A stretch of 64,000 nucleotides of DNA from positions 40,959 through 104,958 of the forward strand of contig NZ_JAFLHG010000013.1 of NCBI RefSeq assembly GCF_018717645.1, in the 5' to 3' direction. This document shows positions 36,754 through 46,207 of the stretch, one piece after another. This stretch comes from Microbacterium flavum (lineage in GTDB: Bacteria > Actinomycetota > Actinomycetes > Actinomycetales > Microbacteriaceae). The notes under the pieces are model-generated. The model had not been told where the DNA came from. It saw nothing but the letters and a program-made list of their open reading frames with translations, and ran no database searches. Each line of letters begins with the position of its first letter. Within the stretch, counting starts at the first letter, position 1. The position numbers and the translations under genes are program-made.

Positions 36754-37732
36754 GCCAGGGCGCCCCGGCGCCGCAAAAGGCGGGAAGGGCCCCACGAAGG
36801 GCTCAGGCGGAAAGAACAAGCGCTCCCTCGAGGGGCGTGGACCGACCCCGAAGGCCGAAGATCGCGCGTGGCATCCCGCGGGCAAGCGCAAGGCCGCGGC
36901 CGAGCGCTACGCCGCCGCGGGAGGCAAGGGTGCGCCCGGCCAGAAGCCGCAGAATCGGGCGCCCAAATCGAAGGCGGGGGATGACACCGAGAACGTGACC
37001 GGGCGCAACTCCGTGCTCGAGGCGCTGCGCGCGCGCATCCCCGCGACCGCGTTCTACATCGCGCAGCGCGTCGAGATGGACGACCGCGTCAAGGAGATGC
37101 TCTCGATCGCGACGCAGCGGGGCATCCCCGTCATGGAGGTGACCCGTCCCGAGCTCGACCGCATGGCCGGCTTCGACGGCGTGCATCAGGGTGTCGCGCT
37201 GAAGGTGCCGCCGTACGAGTACGCGCATCCGCAGGACCTCCTCGAGAAGGTCATCGCGACGGGGAAGACGCCGCTCCTGGTGGCGCTGGACGGCGTGACC
37301 GACCCGCGGAACCTCGGCGCCATCATCCGCTCCACGGCGGCGTTCGGCGGGCAGGGTCTCATCATCCCGCAGCGCCGCTCGGCGGGTGTGAACTCCGCCG
37401 CGTGGAAGACGAGCGCCGGGGCCGCCGCGCGCGTTCCGGTCGCGATGGCGTCGAACCTCACCACGACGCTCAAGGAGTTCAAGAAGCAGGGCGTCTTCGT
37501 TCTGGGACTCGATGGCGGGGGAGAAGTCTCCCTGCCGCAGCTCGAGCTCGCCGATCGCCCCGTCCTCATCGTCGTGGGATCGGAGGGCAAGGGCCTGTCG
37601 CGCCTCGTCACCGAGACCTGCGACCAGATCGTGTCGATCCCCATCTCCGCGGCGACGGAGTCGCTGAACGCGGGCATCGCCGCGTCGGTCGCGCTCTACC
37701 AGGTCGCCACCATCCGCGCCGCCAGCGAGTGA
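36743..37732 (+). CDS. rlmB: TrmH/SpoU-family 23S rRNA 2'-O-methyltransferase RlmB
   Basis: 329 residues from ATG 36743, 11 nt inside cysS. A long basic disordered N-terminus (about 1-80; KGGKGPTKGSGGKNKR) precedes the substrate-binding domain (NVTGRNSVLEALRA) and the SPOUT knot: LDGVTDPRNLGAIIRSTAAFG, IVVGSEGKGLSRL and SIPISAATESLNAGIAASVALY. It methylates G2251-type positions in 23S rRNA. Confidence 0.93.
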   Translation: MAGKPGRPGAAKGGKGPTKGSGGKNKRSLEGRGPTPKAEDRAWHPAGKRKAAAERYAAAGGKGAPGQKPQNRAPKSKAGDDTENVTGRNSVLEALRARIPATAFYIAQRVEMDDRVKEMLSIATQRGIPVMEVTRPELDRMAGFDGVHQGVALKVPPYEYAHPQDLLEKVIATGKTPLLVALDGVTDPRNLGAIIRSTAAFGGQGLIIPQRRSAGVNSAAWKTSAGAAARVPVAMASNLTTTLKEFKKQGVFVLGLDGGGEVSLPQLELADRPVLIVVGSEGKGLSRLVTETCDQIVSIPISAATESLNAGIAASVALYQVATIRAASE

Positions 37733-37797
37733 GCACCGGCCGGGAATAGGCCGCCCCGCGGCCGCCTTCTCCTCGGAGAACCTACGAAAGGACGCCC

Positions 37798-38436
37798 ATG
37801 TCGAACATCGCCGTCATCGGAGGCACCGGCTACGCCGGTCGCCACATCGTCGCCGAGGCCGCCCGCCGCGGGCACACGGTGCTCTCCGTCGCCCGCAAGG
37901 TCGCTGCCGAGCGGGTTCCGGGTGTCACGTACATCGAAGGGACCCTCCTCGATGTGCCGACGCTTCTGGCCGAGCTGCAGGGCGTGGATGCCGTGGTCGT
38001 CGCCGTCGCGCCGCGCGGCGAGATGGAGGGGCTCGTGCGTCCCAACATCGAGGCCCTCGCCTCGACGCTCGCCGACGACGTGCGGCTCGGTGTCGTCGGT
38101 GGCGCCGGTGGCAGCCTCGTCGCTCCCGGCGGACCGCGCCTGGTCGACACCGACTTCCCCGAGGCGTTCAAGGCCGAGGCGCTGGAGATGACCGGCGTCC
38201 TCGAAGACCTGCAGGCCGAGCAGTCGGGACGCGACTGGTTCTTCATCCACCCCGCCGGCGGCTTCGGCGGGTTCAACCCCGGGGAGCGGCGCGGCACCTA
38301 CCGCGACGGCGGCGATGTCCTCGTCGTCGACGAGAACGGCGAGTCGTTCATCTCGGGGGAGGACTTCGCGGCCGCGGTCATCGATGAGATCGAGAGCCCG
38401 AAGCACCCTCGCGGGCGCTTCACGGTCGGCTACTGA
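37798..38436 (+). CDS. NAD(P)H-binding Rossmann protein (SDR/NmrA-like)
   Basis: 212 residues. IAVIGGTGYAGRHIVAEAARRGHTV is the dinucleotide-binding glycine motif; DAVVVAVAPRGEME and FIHPAGGFGGF follow. It resembles atypical SDR enzymes such as flavin reductase-like or NmrA-type sensors. GAAAGGA lies ahead of the ATG. It stands alone, in the same direction as rlmB. Confidence 0.85.
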   Translation: MSNIAVIGGTGYAGRHIVAEAARRGHTVLSVARKVAAERVPGVTYIEGTLLDVPTLLAELQGVDAVVVAVAPRGEMEGLVRPNIEALASTLADDVRLGVVGGAGGSLVAPGGPRLVDTDFPEAFKAEALEMTGVLEDLQAEQSGRDWFFIHPAGGFGGFNPGERRGTYRDGGDVLVVDENGESFISGEDFAAAVIDEIESPKHPRGRFTVGY

Positions 38437-38462
38437 CGCGCACCCGCTGAGCCGGGGCGACC

Positions 38463-39791
38463 TCAGACGAGATCGCGCCAGTCGATGTCGTCGTCGTCAT
38501 CGTCGTCGTCCTGCGTCAGGACGGCGCCGGTGACGATGGGGATGGAGACCGTCTCGGTCGGAGGACCCATGAGCGTCGCCTCGTCGCGACGGTGCCGCAG
38601 CACGGTGTCGACATAGGAGGAGAGCACCTCCGCGATCGGCACCGACTGCCCGTGCGCCTGCGACATGTACCAGCGGTGCTCGAGCACCTGGTGGAAGACC
38701 TCGGCGGGTTCGAGCTTGGAGCGCAGATCCCACGGGATCGCTTTGACGACCGGCTCGAAGACGCGGGTGAGCCACTCGTGGGCGACCATGTCCTCGTCCG
38801 ACCCCAGGCGTGACACGCGTGCGCGGAACTCGTCCATGTCGTTCAGGAGGCGGCGTGCCTGGTTCTCCTCGACGTCGAGCCCGGTGAGCCGCAGGAGGCG
38901 CCGTTGGTGGTGACCCGCATCCACGACCTTCGGCTCGATGGAGACGCGCGTCCCGTCGGGCGCCTGCTCGATCGACATCTCTCCGATGTCGAAGCCGAGC
39001 TCGTTGAGGCGCTGGACGCGTTCGGAGATCCGCCAGGCTTCGTTCGCAGCGAAGGTCTCCTGGTCGGTGAGGGTTGCCCAGAGCGAGCGGTAGGAGGACA
39101 TGATGCCGTCGGCGATGGCCACGGCATCCATCCCGCCCTCCAGGCGACCGCCGGCCTCGAGGTCCATGATCTCGCCGGCGATGTTCGTCCGGGCGACGTC
39201 GAGGTCGTGCTCGCGCTGCCCCCGCGTGAGGCCCCCCTCGTGCAGTTCGCCGGTCTCCGCGTCCACGAGGTAGGCGGCGAAAGCCCCCGCATCACGCCGG
39301 AACAGTGTGTTGGACAGGGACACGTCGCCCCAGAAGAAGCCGATCGTGTGCAGGCGCACGAGGAGCACCGCGAGCGCATCGACGAGGCGCCCCGCGGTGT
39401 CGGGGCGGAGCGTCTGCGTGAAGAGCGCTCGGTAGGGGAGGGAGAACTTCAAGTGCGCCGTGACGAGGGCGGCCGGCAGCGCCTCGCCCTTCGCTGTCCG
39501 GCGGCCGTCGATCACCGCGACGCGCTCGACGCAGGGCACGTCGAGGCGGGCGAGCATGCCGAGCATCTCGTACTCGCGGCGGGCCATCTCCCCGGTGGTC
39601 TCCTTGACCGCCACGACGCGGCCGGAGAGGTTCGCGAACCGTACCAGATGCCGGGACAGGCCCTTGGGGAGGGAGACGATGTGGTCGCTCTTCCACGCGT
39701 CGAGCGGCGTCGACCAGGGCAGGGCGAGCAGCCCGGGATCGATGCTGCTGGCGGTGATGCTCAGCGAGGTGCTGTGACGGGCGTCGGCCAC
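38463..39791 (-). CDS. DUF4032 protein with a kinase-like fold
   Basis: 442 residues. VVAVKETTGEMARREYEML resembles the kinase lysine/alpha-C region and LHTIGFFWGDVSLSNTLFRRD the catalytic loop (H-x-D-x4-N type, as in lipopolysaccharide or aminoglycoside kinases), followed by YLVDAETGE as the metal Asp. The remainder is the DUF4032 domain. The C-terminus is a run of Asp residues (eight in a row). Function not known; a small-molecule or protein kinase is possible. Confidence 0.8.
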   Translation of the reverse strand: MADARHSTSLSITASSIDPGLLALPWSTPLDAWKSDHIVSLPKGLSRHLVRFANLSGRVVAVKETTGEMARREYEMLGMLARLDVPCVERVAVIDGRRTAKGEALPAALVTAHLKFSLPYRALFTQTLRPDTAGRLVDALAVLLVRLHTIGFFWGDVSLSNTLFRRDAGAFAAYLVDAETGELHEGGLTRGQREHDLDVARTNIAGEIMDLEAGGRLEGGMDAVAIADGIMSSYRSLWATLTDQETFAANEAWRISERVQRLNELGFDIGEMSIEQAPDGTRVSIEPKVVDAGHHQRRLLRLTGLDVEENQARRLLNDMDEFRARVSRLGSDEDMVAHEWLTRVFEPVVKAIPWDLRSKLEPAEVFHQVLEHRWYMSQAHGQSVPIAEVLSSYVDTVLRHRRDEATLMGPPTETVSIPIVTGAVLTQDDDDDDDDIDWRDLV

Positions 39792-39894
39792 GGTCGCTCC
39801 GGATCGTCGGGGTGGCGAGGGTCAGGGGATATGACGCGGCGCGGGGGCTCCCCGGTGTGAGACCGAGGTGCCGCCCGCGCCGCGTTGGGTTCGA

Positions 39895-40995
<1,101 letters not shown>

Positions 40996-41256
40996 GTTTT
41001 CTTCTCCTTCACCGGCAGGTACGTGCCGGACGATCCGTAGTGAGGAATGAGCGAGGGGCTTCCCCGCACGCCCGACGTCGGGCGCGGGCCTATTATCGCA
41101 CGTGCGGGTGTGACATGGCTGTCACCGGAGGCGGAGGCCTCGTCTGGGCATTTCTCAGGGACGCGATCTAGCATCGTGACGGTCGTCGAACACCGGCGCC
41201 CACCCCCGCAGCCCGAACCCCGCGGCCTGCCGTGCAGGCTTTCTCCGAGAGGTCCC

Positions 41257-42258
41257 ATGTCCACCGACGACTCCCCCCGTCCCTCCGAGGCCGACTCCTC
41301 CGAGGTCGTCGAAACGTCGGATGTCGCGGTGCAGGGACGCCGGGATGCAGTGCGCGAGAAGGCGCAGCAGGTTCAGGTGCAGCAGTCGCGCGCACGTCTG
41401 GTCCGCCGCGCGGTGCTCATCACCGGGGCCGTCGCCGTCGTCGCCGCCGTCGGCGTCGCAGTGGTGTGGGCCATCGGAGGGTCGGCGAACAAGCCGCAGC
41501 TCTCTCCGCACGTCGACCAGCAGGACGGATTCGTCGTCACCTCCGTGGCCGGTGGCTCGGCGGGCTCGGCTCCGGATGCGCTCGCCACTCCGACGCCCGA
41601 TGCCGCCGAGCCGTCTCCGGCGCCCACCTCGTCGGAGGCGCCGGTCGCCATCCACGTCTACGTCGACTACCTCTCGCCCGCGGCGCGGGAATGGCAGCTC
41701 GCGAACTCGACTCAGCTGAAGTCGTGGGTCTCCGATGGCGCCGCGACGCTGACCTACCACCCGGTCTCGATGCTGACGGCGAAGTCGAACGGCACGAAGT
41801 ACTCCCTGCGCGCCGCGAGCGCGGCAGCGTGCGTCGCGACCTACGCGCCCGCATCCTTCTTCTCCTTCACCGATGATCTGCTATCCCGTCAGCCCGCCGT
41901 GGACTCCGACGGACTGTCGGACAAGCAGCTCGCCGATGTCGCTCTCGCGAACGGCAACGACGACCCGAAGACGCTCCGCGACTGCATCGAGACCGAAGCG
42001 TTCACCTCGTGGGTGAAGGCCGCCACCGAGCGCGCCGTGTCGGGCATCGAGGGTGGAGACGGGCTCGCTCTGGCCGGCACCTCGATGATCACGGTCAACG
42101 GCCAGGCCTACGTCGGTGAGATGACCGATCCCGCGGAGTTCTCGCAGTTCGTGCTCACGACTGCGAGCGGCAAGTCGTCGAAGTCGCCGAGCCCCTCCGC
42201 CTCGCCGTCCGGCTCCGCGTCGCCGTCCGGCTCCGCGTCGCCGTCGGCCACTCCCTGA
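41257..42258 (+). CDS. Membrane-anchored DsbA/thioredoxin-fold protein lacking CxxC
   Basis: 333 residues from ATG 41257 (GAGAGG upstream). A polar N-terminus, one helix (about 52-74), a Pro/Thr/Ala linker, then a domain like the DsbA group: PVAIHVYVDYLSPAAREWQ, ACVATYAPASFFSFTDDLLS, LRDCIETEAFTSWVKAATERA and TSMITVNGQAYVG. The usual CPYC after the first strand is SPAA, so redox catalysis at that site is unlikely. The tail is a repetitive [14 protein letters not shown] stretch. Two Cys remain elsewhere. Confidence 0.85.
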   Translation: MSTDDSPRPSEADSSEVVETSDVAVQGRRDAVREKAQQVQVQQSRARLVRRAVLITGAVAVVAAVGVAVVWAIGGSANKPQLSPHVDQQDGFVVTSVAGGSAGSAPDALATPTPDAAEPSPAPTSSEAPVAIHVYVDYLSPAAREWQLANSTQLKSWVSDGAATLTYHPVSMLTAKSNGTKYSLRAASAAACVATYAPASFFSFTDDLLSRQPAVDSDGLSDKQLADVALANGNDDPKTLRDCIETEAFTSWVKAATERAVSGIEGGDGLALAGTSMITVNGQAYVGEMTDPAEFSQFVLTTASGKSSKSPSPSASPSGSASPSGSASPSATP

Positions 42259-42305
42259 CCGCGCTCACGCCGAGCGGCGACCGCACATAGACTGGATGCC
42301 GCCTC

Positions 42306-42378
42306 GCCGGCTTGGCGCAATTGGTAGCGCACCTGTCTTGTAAACAGGGGGTTGCAGGTTCAAGTCCTGTAGCCGGCA
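42306..42378 (+). tRNA. tRNA-Thr (anticodon TGT)
   Basis: 73-nt cloverleaf: acceptor GCCGGCT pairs with AGCCGGC, D-arm GGCGCAATTGGTAGCGC, anticodon arm CCTGTCTTGTAAACAGG (anticodon TGT), T-arm TGCAGGTTCAAGTCCTGTA. CCA is not encoded. TAGACT at 42288-42293 is a good -10, placing the transcript start a few bases before the mature 5' end. Confidence 0.96.
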
Positions 42379-42488
42379 CCGTGACATGAGACCTCCATCC
42401 CCCCTTCGGGCGGGATGCCGGGGCCTGTCCTCACCCCCGTCGACCTGGGAAGATCGGGATCGAACCGGTACGAGGAGTGGGGAGAGCC

Positions 42489-42848
42489 ATGAGCATTGAC
42501 CTGCAGGCGGGCGACATCGACGAGAGCGTGCCTTCGTCGGGTCCGGGGTGCGTCGAGTGCACGGCGACGGGCGGATGGTGGCTGCATCTGCGGCGGTGCG
42601 CCGAGTGCGGACACGTCGGATGCTGTGACAACTCGCCGTCCCAGCACGGCACGAAGCACTCCGAGACCACCGGCCACGCGGTGATCCAGAGCTACGAGCC
42701 GGGCGAGGAGTGGTTCTACGACTACCGGTCCGGCCAGTTCTTCGACGGTCCCCGGCTGGCGGCCCCCACCAGTCATCCGCAATCGCAGCCGGTCCCCGGG
42801 CCCGACGGCCACGTACCCGCGAACTGGCAGGCGCTTCTTCATCCGTGA
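42489..42848 (+). CDS. UBP-type zinc-finger protein
   Basis: 119 residues. CVECTATGGWWLHLRRCAECGHVGCCDNSPSQHGTKHSETTGHAVIQSYEPGEEWFYDY is a complete ZnF-UBP domain with Cys/His ligands in the usual spacing. Such domains in eukaryotes bind ubiquitin C-termini; in bacteria the partner is unknown. GGAGAG precedes the ATG. It stands alone between the tRNA and the trp gene. Confidence 0.9.
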   Translation: MSIDLQAGDIDESVPSSGPGCVECTATGGWWLHLRRCAECGHVGCCDNSPSQHGTKHSETTGHAVIQSYEPGEEWFYDYRSGQFFDGPRLAAPTSHPQSQPVPGPDGHVPANWQALLHP

Positions 42849-42937
42849 GCGCGAGCCCCCTGCCGGCTCACGGCCGGCCCGCCGAGGCGCCGCGAGGGGC
42901 AGTCCGGTAGTCCCCGGTCTCCTGCCGACGCGGCGTG

Positions 42938-44866
42938 TCAGTCCTCGTGGCGCGGGGCCGTCGTCAGGGCGTGCCGCACCAGTGCGTCGAGGGTCTCCAG
43001 GCCGTCGCGCGACAAGATGGACTCGAGGTGCCCCTGCACCGATGCGTACCCGGGGCCGCGCATCGCGTAGACGTCGCCGGAGTCGGCGTCGGCAGAGATC
43101 TCGGTGGCGCCGAGCCGGGCGGTGCCCGGGGCGACTCGAGCCGTGAACGTGTTGTAGAAGCCGATCGAGGCAGGCGTTCCGAATACATCCACGCGCTTCT
43201 GCAGGCCCTGGTGGGGCGAGGCGAGCGGAGCCAGATCGATGCCCAGCGTGTCGGCGAGGATCTGGTGGCTCAGGCAGACCGCGAGAAGCGGGGTCCTCGC
43301 CGCCACACGAGCCGCGACGACCTCGCGCATGCGGGCGATGCGCGGGCTCTCGCCGTCACGCGGATCGCCGGGCCCGGGGCCCGAGACGACGAGGTCTGCC
43401 GCTTCGACCTCGGCATCCGTCACCTCCGCCCACGGCGCGATCGTCACCGCGAAGCCGAGGTGGCGCAGCTGGTGGGCGAGCATCGTGGTGAAACGATCCT
43501 CGGCATCCACGACCAGTGCGCTCAGGCCGGCGCCGGGGCCGTCGGCGGCATCCGCCGCACCGTCCTGCGGGTTCAGCCAGAACGGAGCGAGTCGCTCGTT
43601 CCGCGCGGCGAGGAGCTCGGCGATCGCGGGGTCTTCGGCCAGGGCGATCCGGGCGTCGGGACCGACGGGGGCATCCTCATCCAGGGCGGCCTGACGGGCA
43701 GCGTCGTCGCGGGGGATCGCGCCGATCGCGCCGAGCACACCCGCAGCCTTCCCGTGGGTCTCACCCACTTCGCCGTCGGGGTCGGAGTGGCGCACCAGGG
43801 TCGCGCCGACCGGCACCCGCAGGCGGCCGTCCACGAGATACGCCGTGCGGATGAGGATGGGGGCGTCGAGGTCGTGCCCGCCGCCCGCCGCCGGGGTGAA
43901 CAGTGCAGCGACGCCGGAATAGTATCCGCGCGGGGCACGCTCGTGGCGCTCGATCACGGTGCAGGCGTTCTGCATGGGGGATCCGGTGACGGTCGGCGCG
44001 AACATCGTTTCGCGCAGGATGTCGCGAGGATCCATCGCGCTGTGCCCGCGCAGCATGTACTCGGTGTGCGTGAGGCGCGACATCTCCTTGAGGTGAGGCC
44101 CGGTGATCCGGCCGCCGTCGCTGCAGACGGCGCTCATCATCTTGAGCTCCTCGTCGACCACCATGAACAGCTCTTCCGTCTCCTTGGTCGAGGAGAGGAA
44201 CTCGGTCAACGTCTCCGCCGTCGCGCCGCCGGCCGGGTGACGGAACGTCCCGGAGATCGGGTTCATCGTGACCACGCCTGCCTGCGCGCTGACGTGGGCC
44301 TCCGGGCTCGCCCCGACGGCGAGGTGTCCGGGGGTCGAGACGAGGAAGGTCCAGTACGCCCCGCGCTCGTGCTCGAGCAGCGCGCGGAACCAGGTCAGGC
44401 CCGCCGTCAGGGGATCGGTGTCGACGGATGCCGTGAAGTCCCGCCGGATGACGAAGTTCGCGCCCTCGCCGCGACCGATCTCGTCCGCGATGACCGTGCG
44501 GACGATGTCGGCGTACGCCTCATCCGACAGATCGAATCCGGCCTCGCGGAGGTCGACCGGCTCGACCGGAAGCGCCGGCAGCAGATCGGCGATGTCGATC
44601 TCGGTGTGATCGTCCACGACGAGGCAGCGCAGCGGCGCCTTGTCGTCGTGGCAGACGAACCCGCGCTCGACGACCTGGCGGTACGGCACCAGCGCGAGCA
44701 CTTCGTGTGGCGTGCCGTCCTCGGCGATCAGCGGAATGTCCGCCAGCAGCGGAACGTCGACGACATCGCCGGTCAGCACGTCGACGGTCGCGCCGCCCCG
44801 GGCGAGCAGCGCGAACGGGCGTCCGGAGCGCAGCAGCGCGTCCAGGGGCGTGGGGCTCGGGGTCAT
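42938..44866 (-). CDS. trpE: Fused anthranilate synthase TrpE-TrpG (PhzE-like architecture)
   Basis: 642 residues. Component I (about 1-410) has GTFRHPAGG, LSSTKETEELFMVVDEE, HTEYMLRG and GSPMQNACTVIERHE, with catalytic Glu/His of chorismate enzymes. Component II (about 440-642) is a type-1 glutamine amidotransferase: VSGPGPGDPRDG, nucleophile Cys in LLAVCLSHQILA, and SVQGHLES for the His-Glu pair. The same layout occurs in PhzE (phenazines) and TrpEG. Tryptophan control is supported by a leader peptide with two adjacent Trp codons and a terminator upstream, so anthranilate for tryptophan is the better call. AAGAAAGG precedes the ATG. Confidence 0.85.
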   Translation of the reverse strand: MTPSPTPLDALLRSGRPFALLARGGATVDVLTGDVVDVPLLADIPLIAEDGTPHEVLALVPYRQVVERGFVCHDDKAPLRCLVVDDHTEIDIADLLPALPVEPVDLREAGFDLSDEAYADIVRTVIADEIGRGEGANFVIRRDFTASVDTDPLTAGLTWFRALLEHERGAYWTFLVSTPGHLAVGASPEAHVSAQAGVVTMNPISGTFRHPAGGATAETLTEFLSSTKETEELFMVVDEELKMMSAVCSDGGRITGPHLKEMSRLTHTEYMLRGHSAMDPRDILRETMFAPTVTGSPMQNACTVIERHERAPRGYYSGVAALFTPAAGGGHDLDAPILIRTAYLVDGRLRVPVGATLVRHSDPDGEVGETHGKAAGVLGAIGAIPRDDAARQAALDEDAPVGPDARIALAEDPAIAELLAARNERLAPFWLNPQDGAADAADGPGAGLSALVVDAEDRFTTMLAHQLRHLGFAVTIAPWAEVTDAEVEAADLVVSGPGPGDPRDGESPRIARMREVVAARVAARTPLLAVCLSHQILADTLGIDLAPLASPHQGLQKRVDVFGTPASIGFYNTFTARVAPGTARLGATEISADADSGDVYAMRGPGYASVQGHLESILSRDGLETLDALVRHALTTAPRHED

Positions 44867-44911
44867 CGCCGGGCCTTTCTTCAGGTCGGGCGGGCTCGAT
44901 CGTCCGGGAAC

Positions 44912-44936
44912 GAAAAGACCGCCTCGAGGGCGGTCT
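44912..44936 (-). terminator. Attenuator terminator ahead of trpE
   Basis: Minus strand AGACCGCC-CTCGA-GGCGGTCT, an 8-bp stem and 5-nt loop followed by TTTTCG, between the leader peptide stop (44974) and the trpE ATG (44866). A classic intrinsic terminator in a transcription attenuator. Confidence 0.8.
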
Positions 44937-44973
44937 GTGTCTTGTTCGCGAATCCGCTCGCGCACACACCGCC

Positions 44974-45009
44974 TCAGCGGGTGAGCCACCAGGAGGTGTT
45001 CGCGAACAT
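44974..45009 (-). CDS. trpL: trp leader peptide, 11 residues with tandem Trp
   Basis: MFANTSWWLTR with stop, on the minus strand. Two adjacent TGG codons, followed within 60 nt by an intrinsic terminator and then trpE, are the hallmark of ribosome-mediated attenuation, as in Streptomyces trpL. TATTGT ends 6 nt before the ATG, so the leader peptide itself is probably translated from a leaderless end. When charged tRNA-Trp is scarce, stalling at WW should block terminator formation. Confidence 0.85.
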   Translation of the reverse strand: MFANTSWWLTR

Positions 45010-45082
45010 GCGGTCACAATATCAGAACGGTGAGCCCGGACTGTCGCCGCGCCGCAGACGCGTCCGAGAGGATGGGGGGGTG

Positions 45083-46138
45083 ATGCCTCCCCCCGCGCCC
45101 CGTCCACGCTCACGCCGATCGCTCGTCATCGCGGCGGCAGTGGCAGCCGCCCTCGCGTTCGCCGGGTGCGCGTCCACGGCGCCGCCTGGGACGGCGACCT
45201 CCACGCCGTCGGCCTCCACCGCGCAGCCCAGCCCCACGCCGACCCCCACTCCCGAACACACGATCGCGTTCGGGGGCGACTGCTCCGCCGTCCTGAGCGA
45301 TGACGACCTCGCCGCGATCGTCGGCGTGGAAACGAGGCCGCGGGAGTACGTCGGCACCGCCGACGTCGGCCTCCGCACGCTCGGCGGCATCGAGTGCGCC
45401 TGGCAGGCCGCGGAGGACATCGGCTACCTGGCCGACGGCATCTACAGCCTGATCGTCGTCGTGCTGCCGACGGCCTCCGTCTCGGCGGATCTTCGGGCGG
45501 AGGCATCGACCGCCGCCTGCATCCGCATCTACGACGGCGCCACCTGCACGCTCGGCGCCGACGTCGGCGGGGTATGGGTAGCCGCGCAGGTCGACCAGTT
45601 CGGGGACGAGCCCCCGACTGCGCTTCTCCAGTCCACTCTCGACACCGCTTCCGCGCACGTCCCGGGCGCGATCGCGCCCGTCGCGCTGCCCGCGACAGGC
45701 CCGTGGTGGTCCCTCGGGGCGACGTGCGAGGAGCTCGGCGAGCGACTCGGCCTCGCGGACTTCCTCGGCGAGGGGTACGTCACGGGCTGGTGGGAGGGGG
45801 ATCCCACCCTCGCGTGGACGTACCGCGTGGTGCGCGACGCGGGGGCCACCGCGTCCTGCCACTGGAACCCCAATTACGGCTCCGCCGCCGGGGATGCCGC
45901 GGTCTACGGACTGACCTCCCTGACGCTCTCTCCAGGAGCCGGGTGGGATCAGGAGCGGGTTCTGAGCCGCGGCCAGCGCGTCGAGCTGCCGGGCGGGCAG
46001 TCCGCTGCGGTCGACGAAGAGGTCGCTGTCGGCGCCGACGGCGTCAACGTCGCCTCGGTGAGTGCCGGGCAGCGATCGGGCGGCGACCCGACCGAGCTGC
46101 TCTCCCGTGTCTTCGAGGTCATGGATGGGATGCGCTGA
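45083..46138 (+). CDS. Two-domain lipoprotein, paralogue 1 of 3
   Basis: 351 residues (GTG 45080 is an alternative start). Lipobox FAGC gives Cys29. A Pro/Ser/Thr linker leads to two similar halves: the first with GGDCSAVLSDDDLAAIVG, LRTLGGIECAWQA and CIRIYDGATCTLG; the second with GPWWSLGATCEELGERLGLADFLGEG and TASCHWNP. The paired Cys suggest disulfides outside the cell. It is related to the genes at 47450 and 53100. Function unknown. Confidence 0.75.
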   Translation: MPPPAPRPRSRRSLVIAAAVAAALAFAGCASTAPPGTATSTPSASTAQPSPTPTPTPEHTIAFGGDCSAVLSDDDLAAIVGVETRPREYVGTADVGLRTLGGIECAWQAAEDIGYLADGIYSLIVVVLPTASVSADLRAEASTAACIRIYDGATCTLGADVGGVWVAAQVDQFGDEPPTALLQSTLDTASAHVPGAIAPVALPATGPWWSLGATCEELGERLGLADFLGEGYVTGWWEGDPTLAWTYRVVRDAGATASCHWNPNYGSAAGDAAVYGLTSLTLSPGAGWDQERVLSRGQRVELPGGQSAAVDEEVAVGADGVNVASVSAGQRSGGDPTELLSRVFEVMDGMR

Positions 46139-46207
46139 CCGATAGGCGCACACGCCGACGAGAACCTCCGCAGCGCCCACCCAGCCGGCCCGGCGTAGGC
46201 TGGGGAC

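Noticed and set aside
42938..44866. PhzE of a phenazine cluster
   Set aside because: No other phz genes adjoin it, and the Trp-rich leader peptide with attenuator points to tryptophan synthesis.
42935..46138. A 1067-residue plus-strand open frame
   Set aside because: Most of it lies antisense to the fused anthranilate synthase and has no domain sense; only its 3' part is real, as the lipoprotein starting at 45083.
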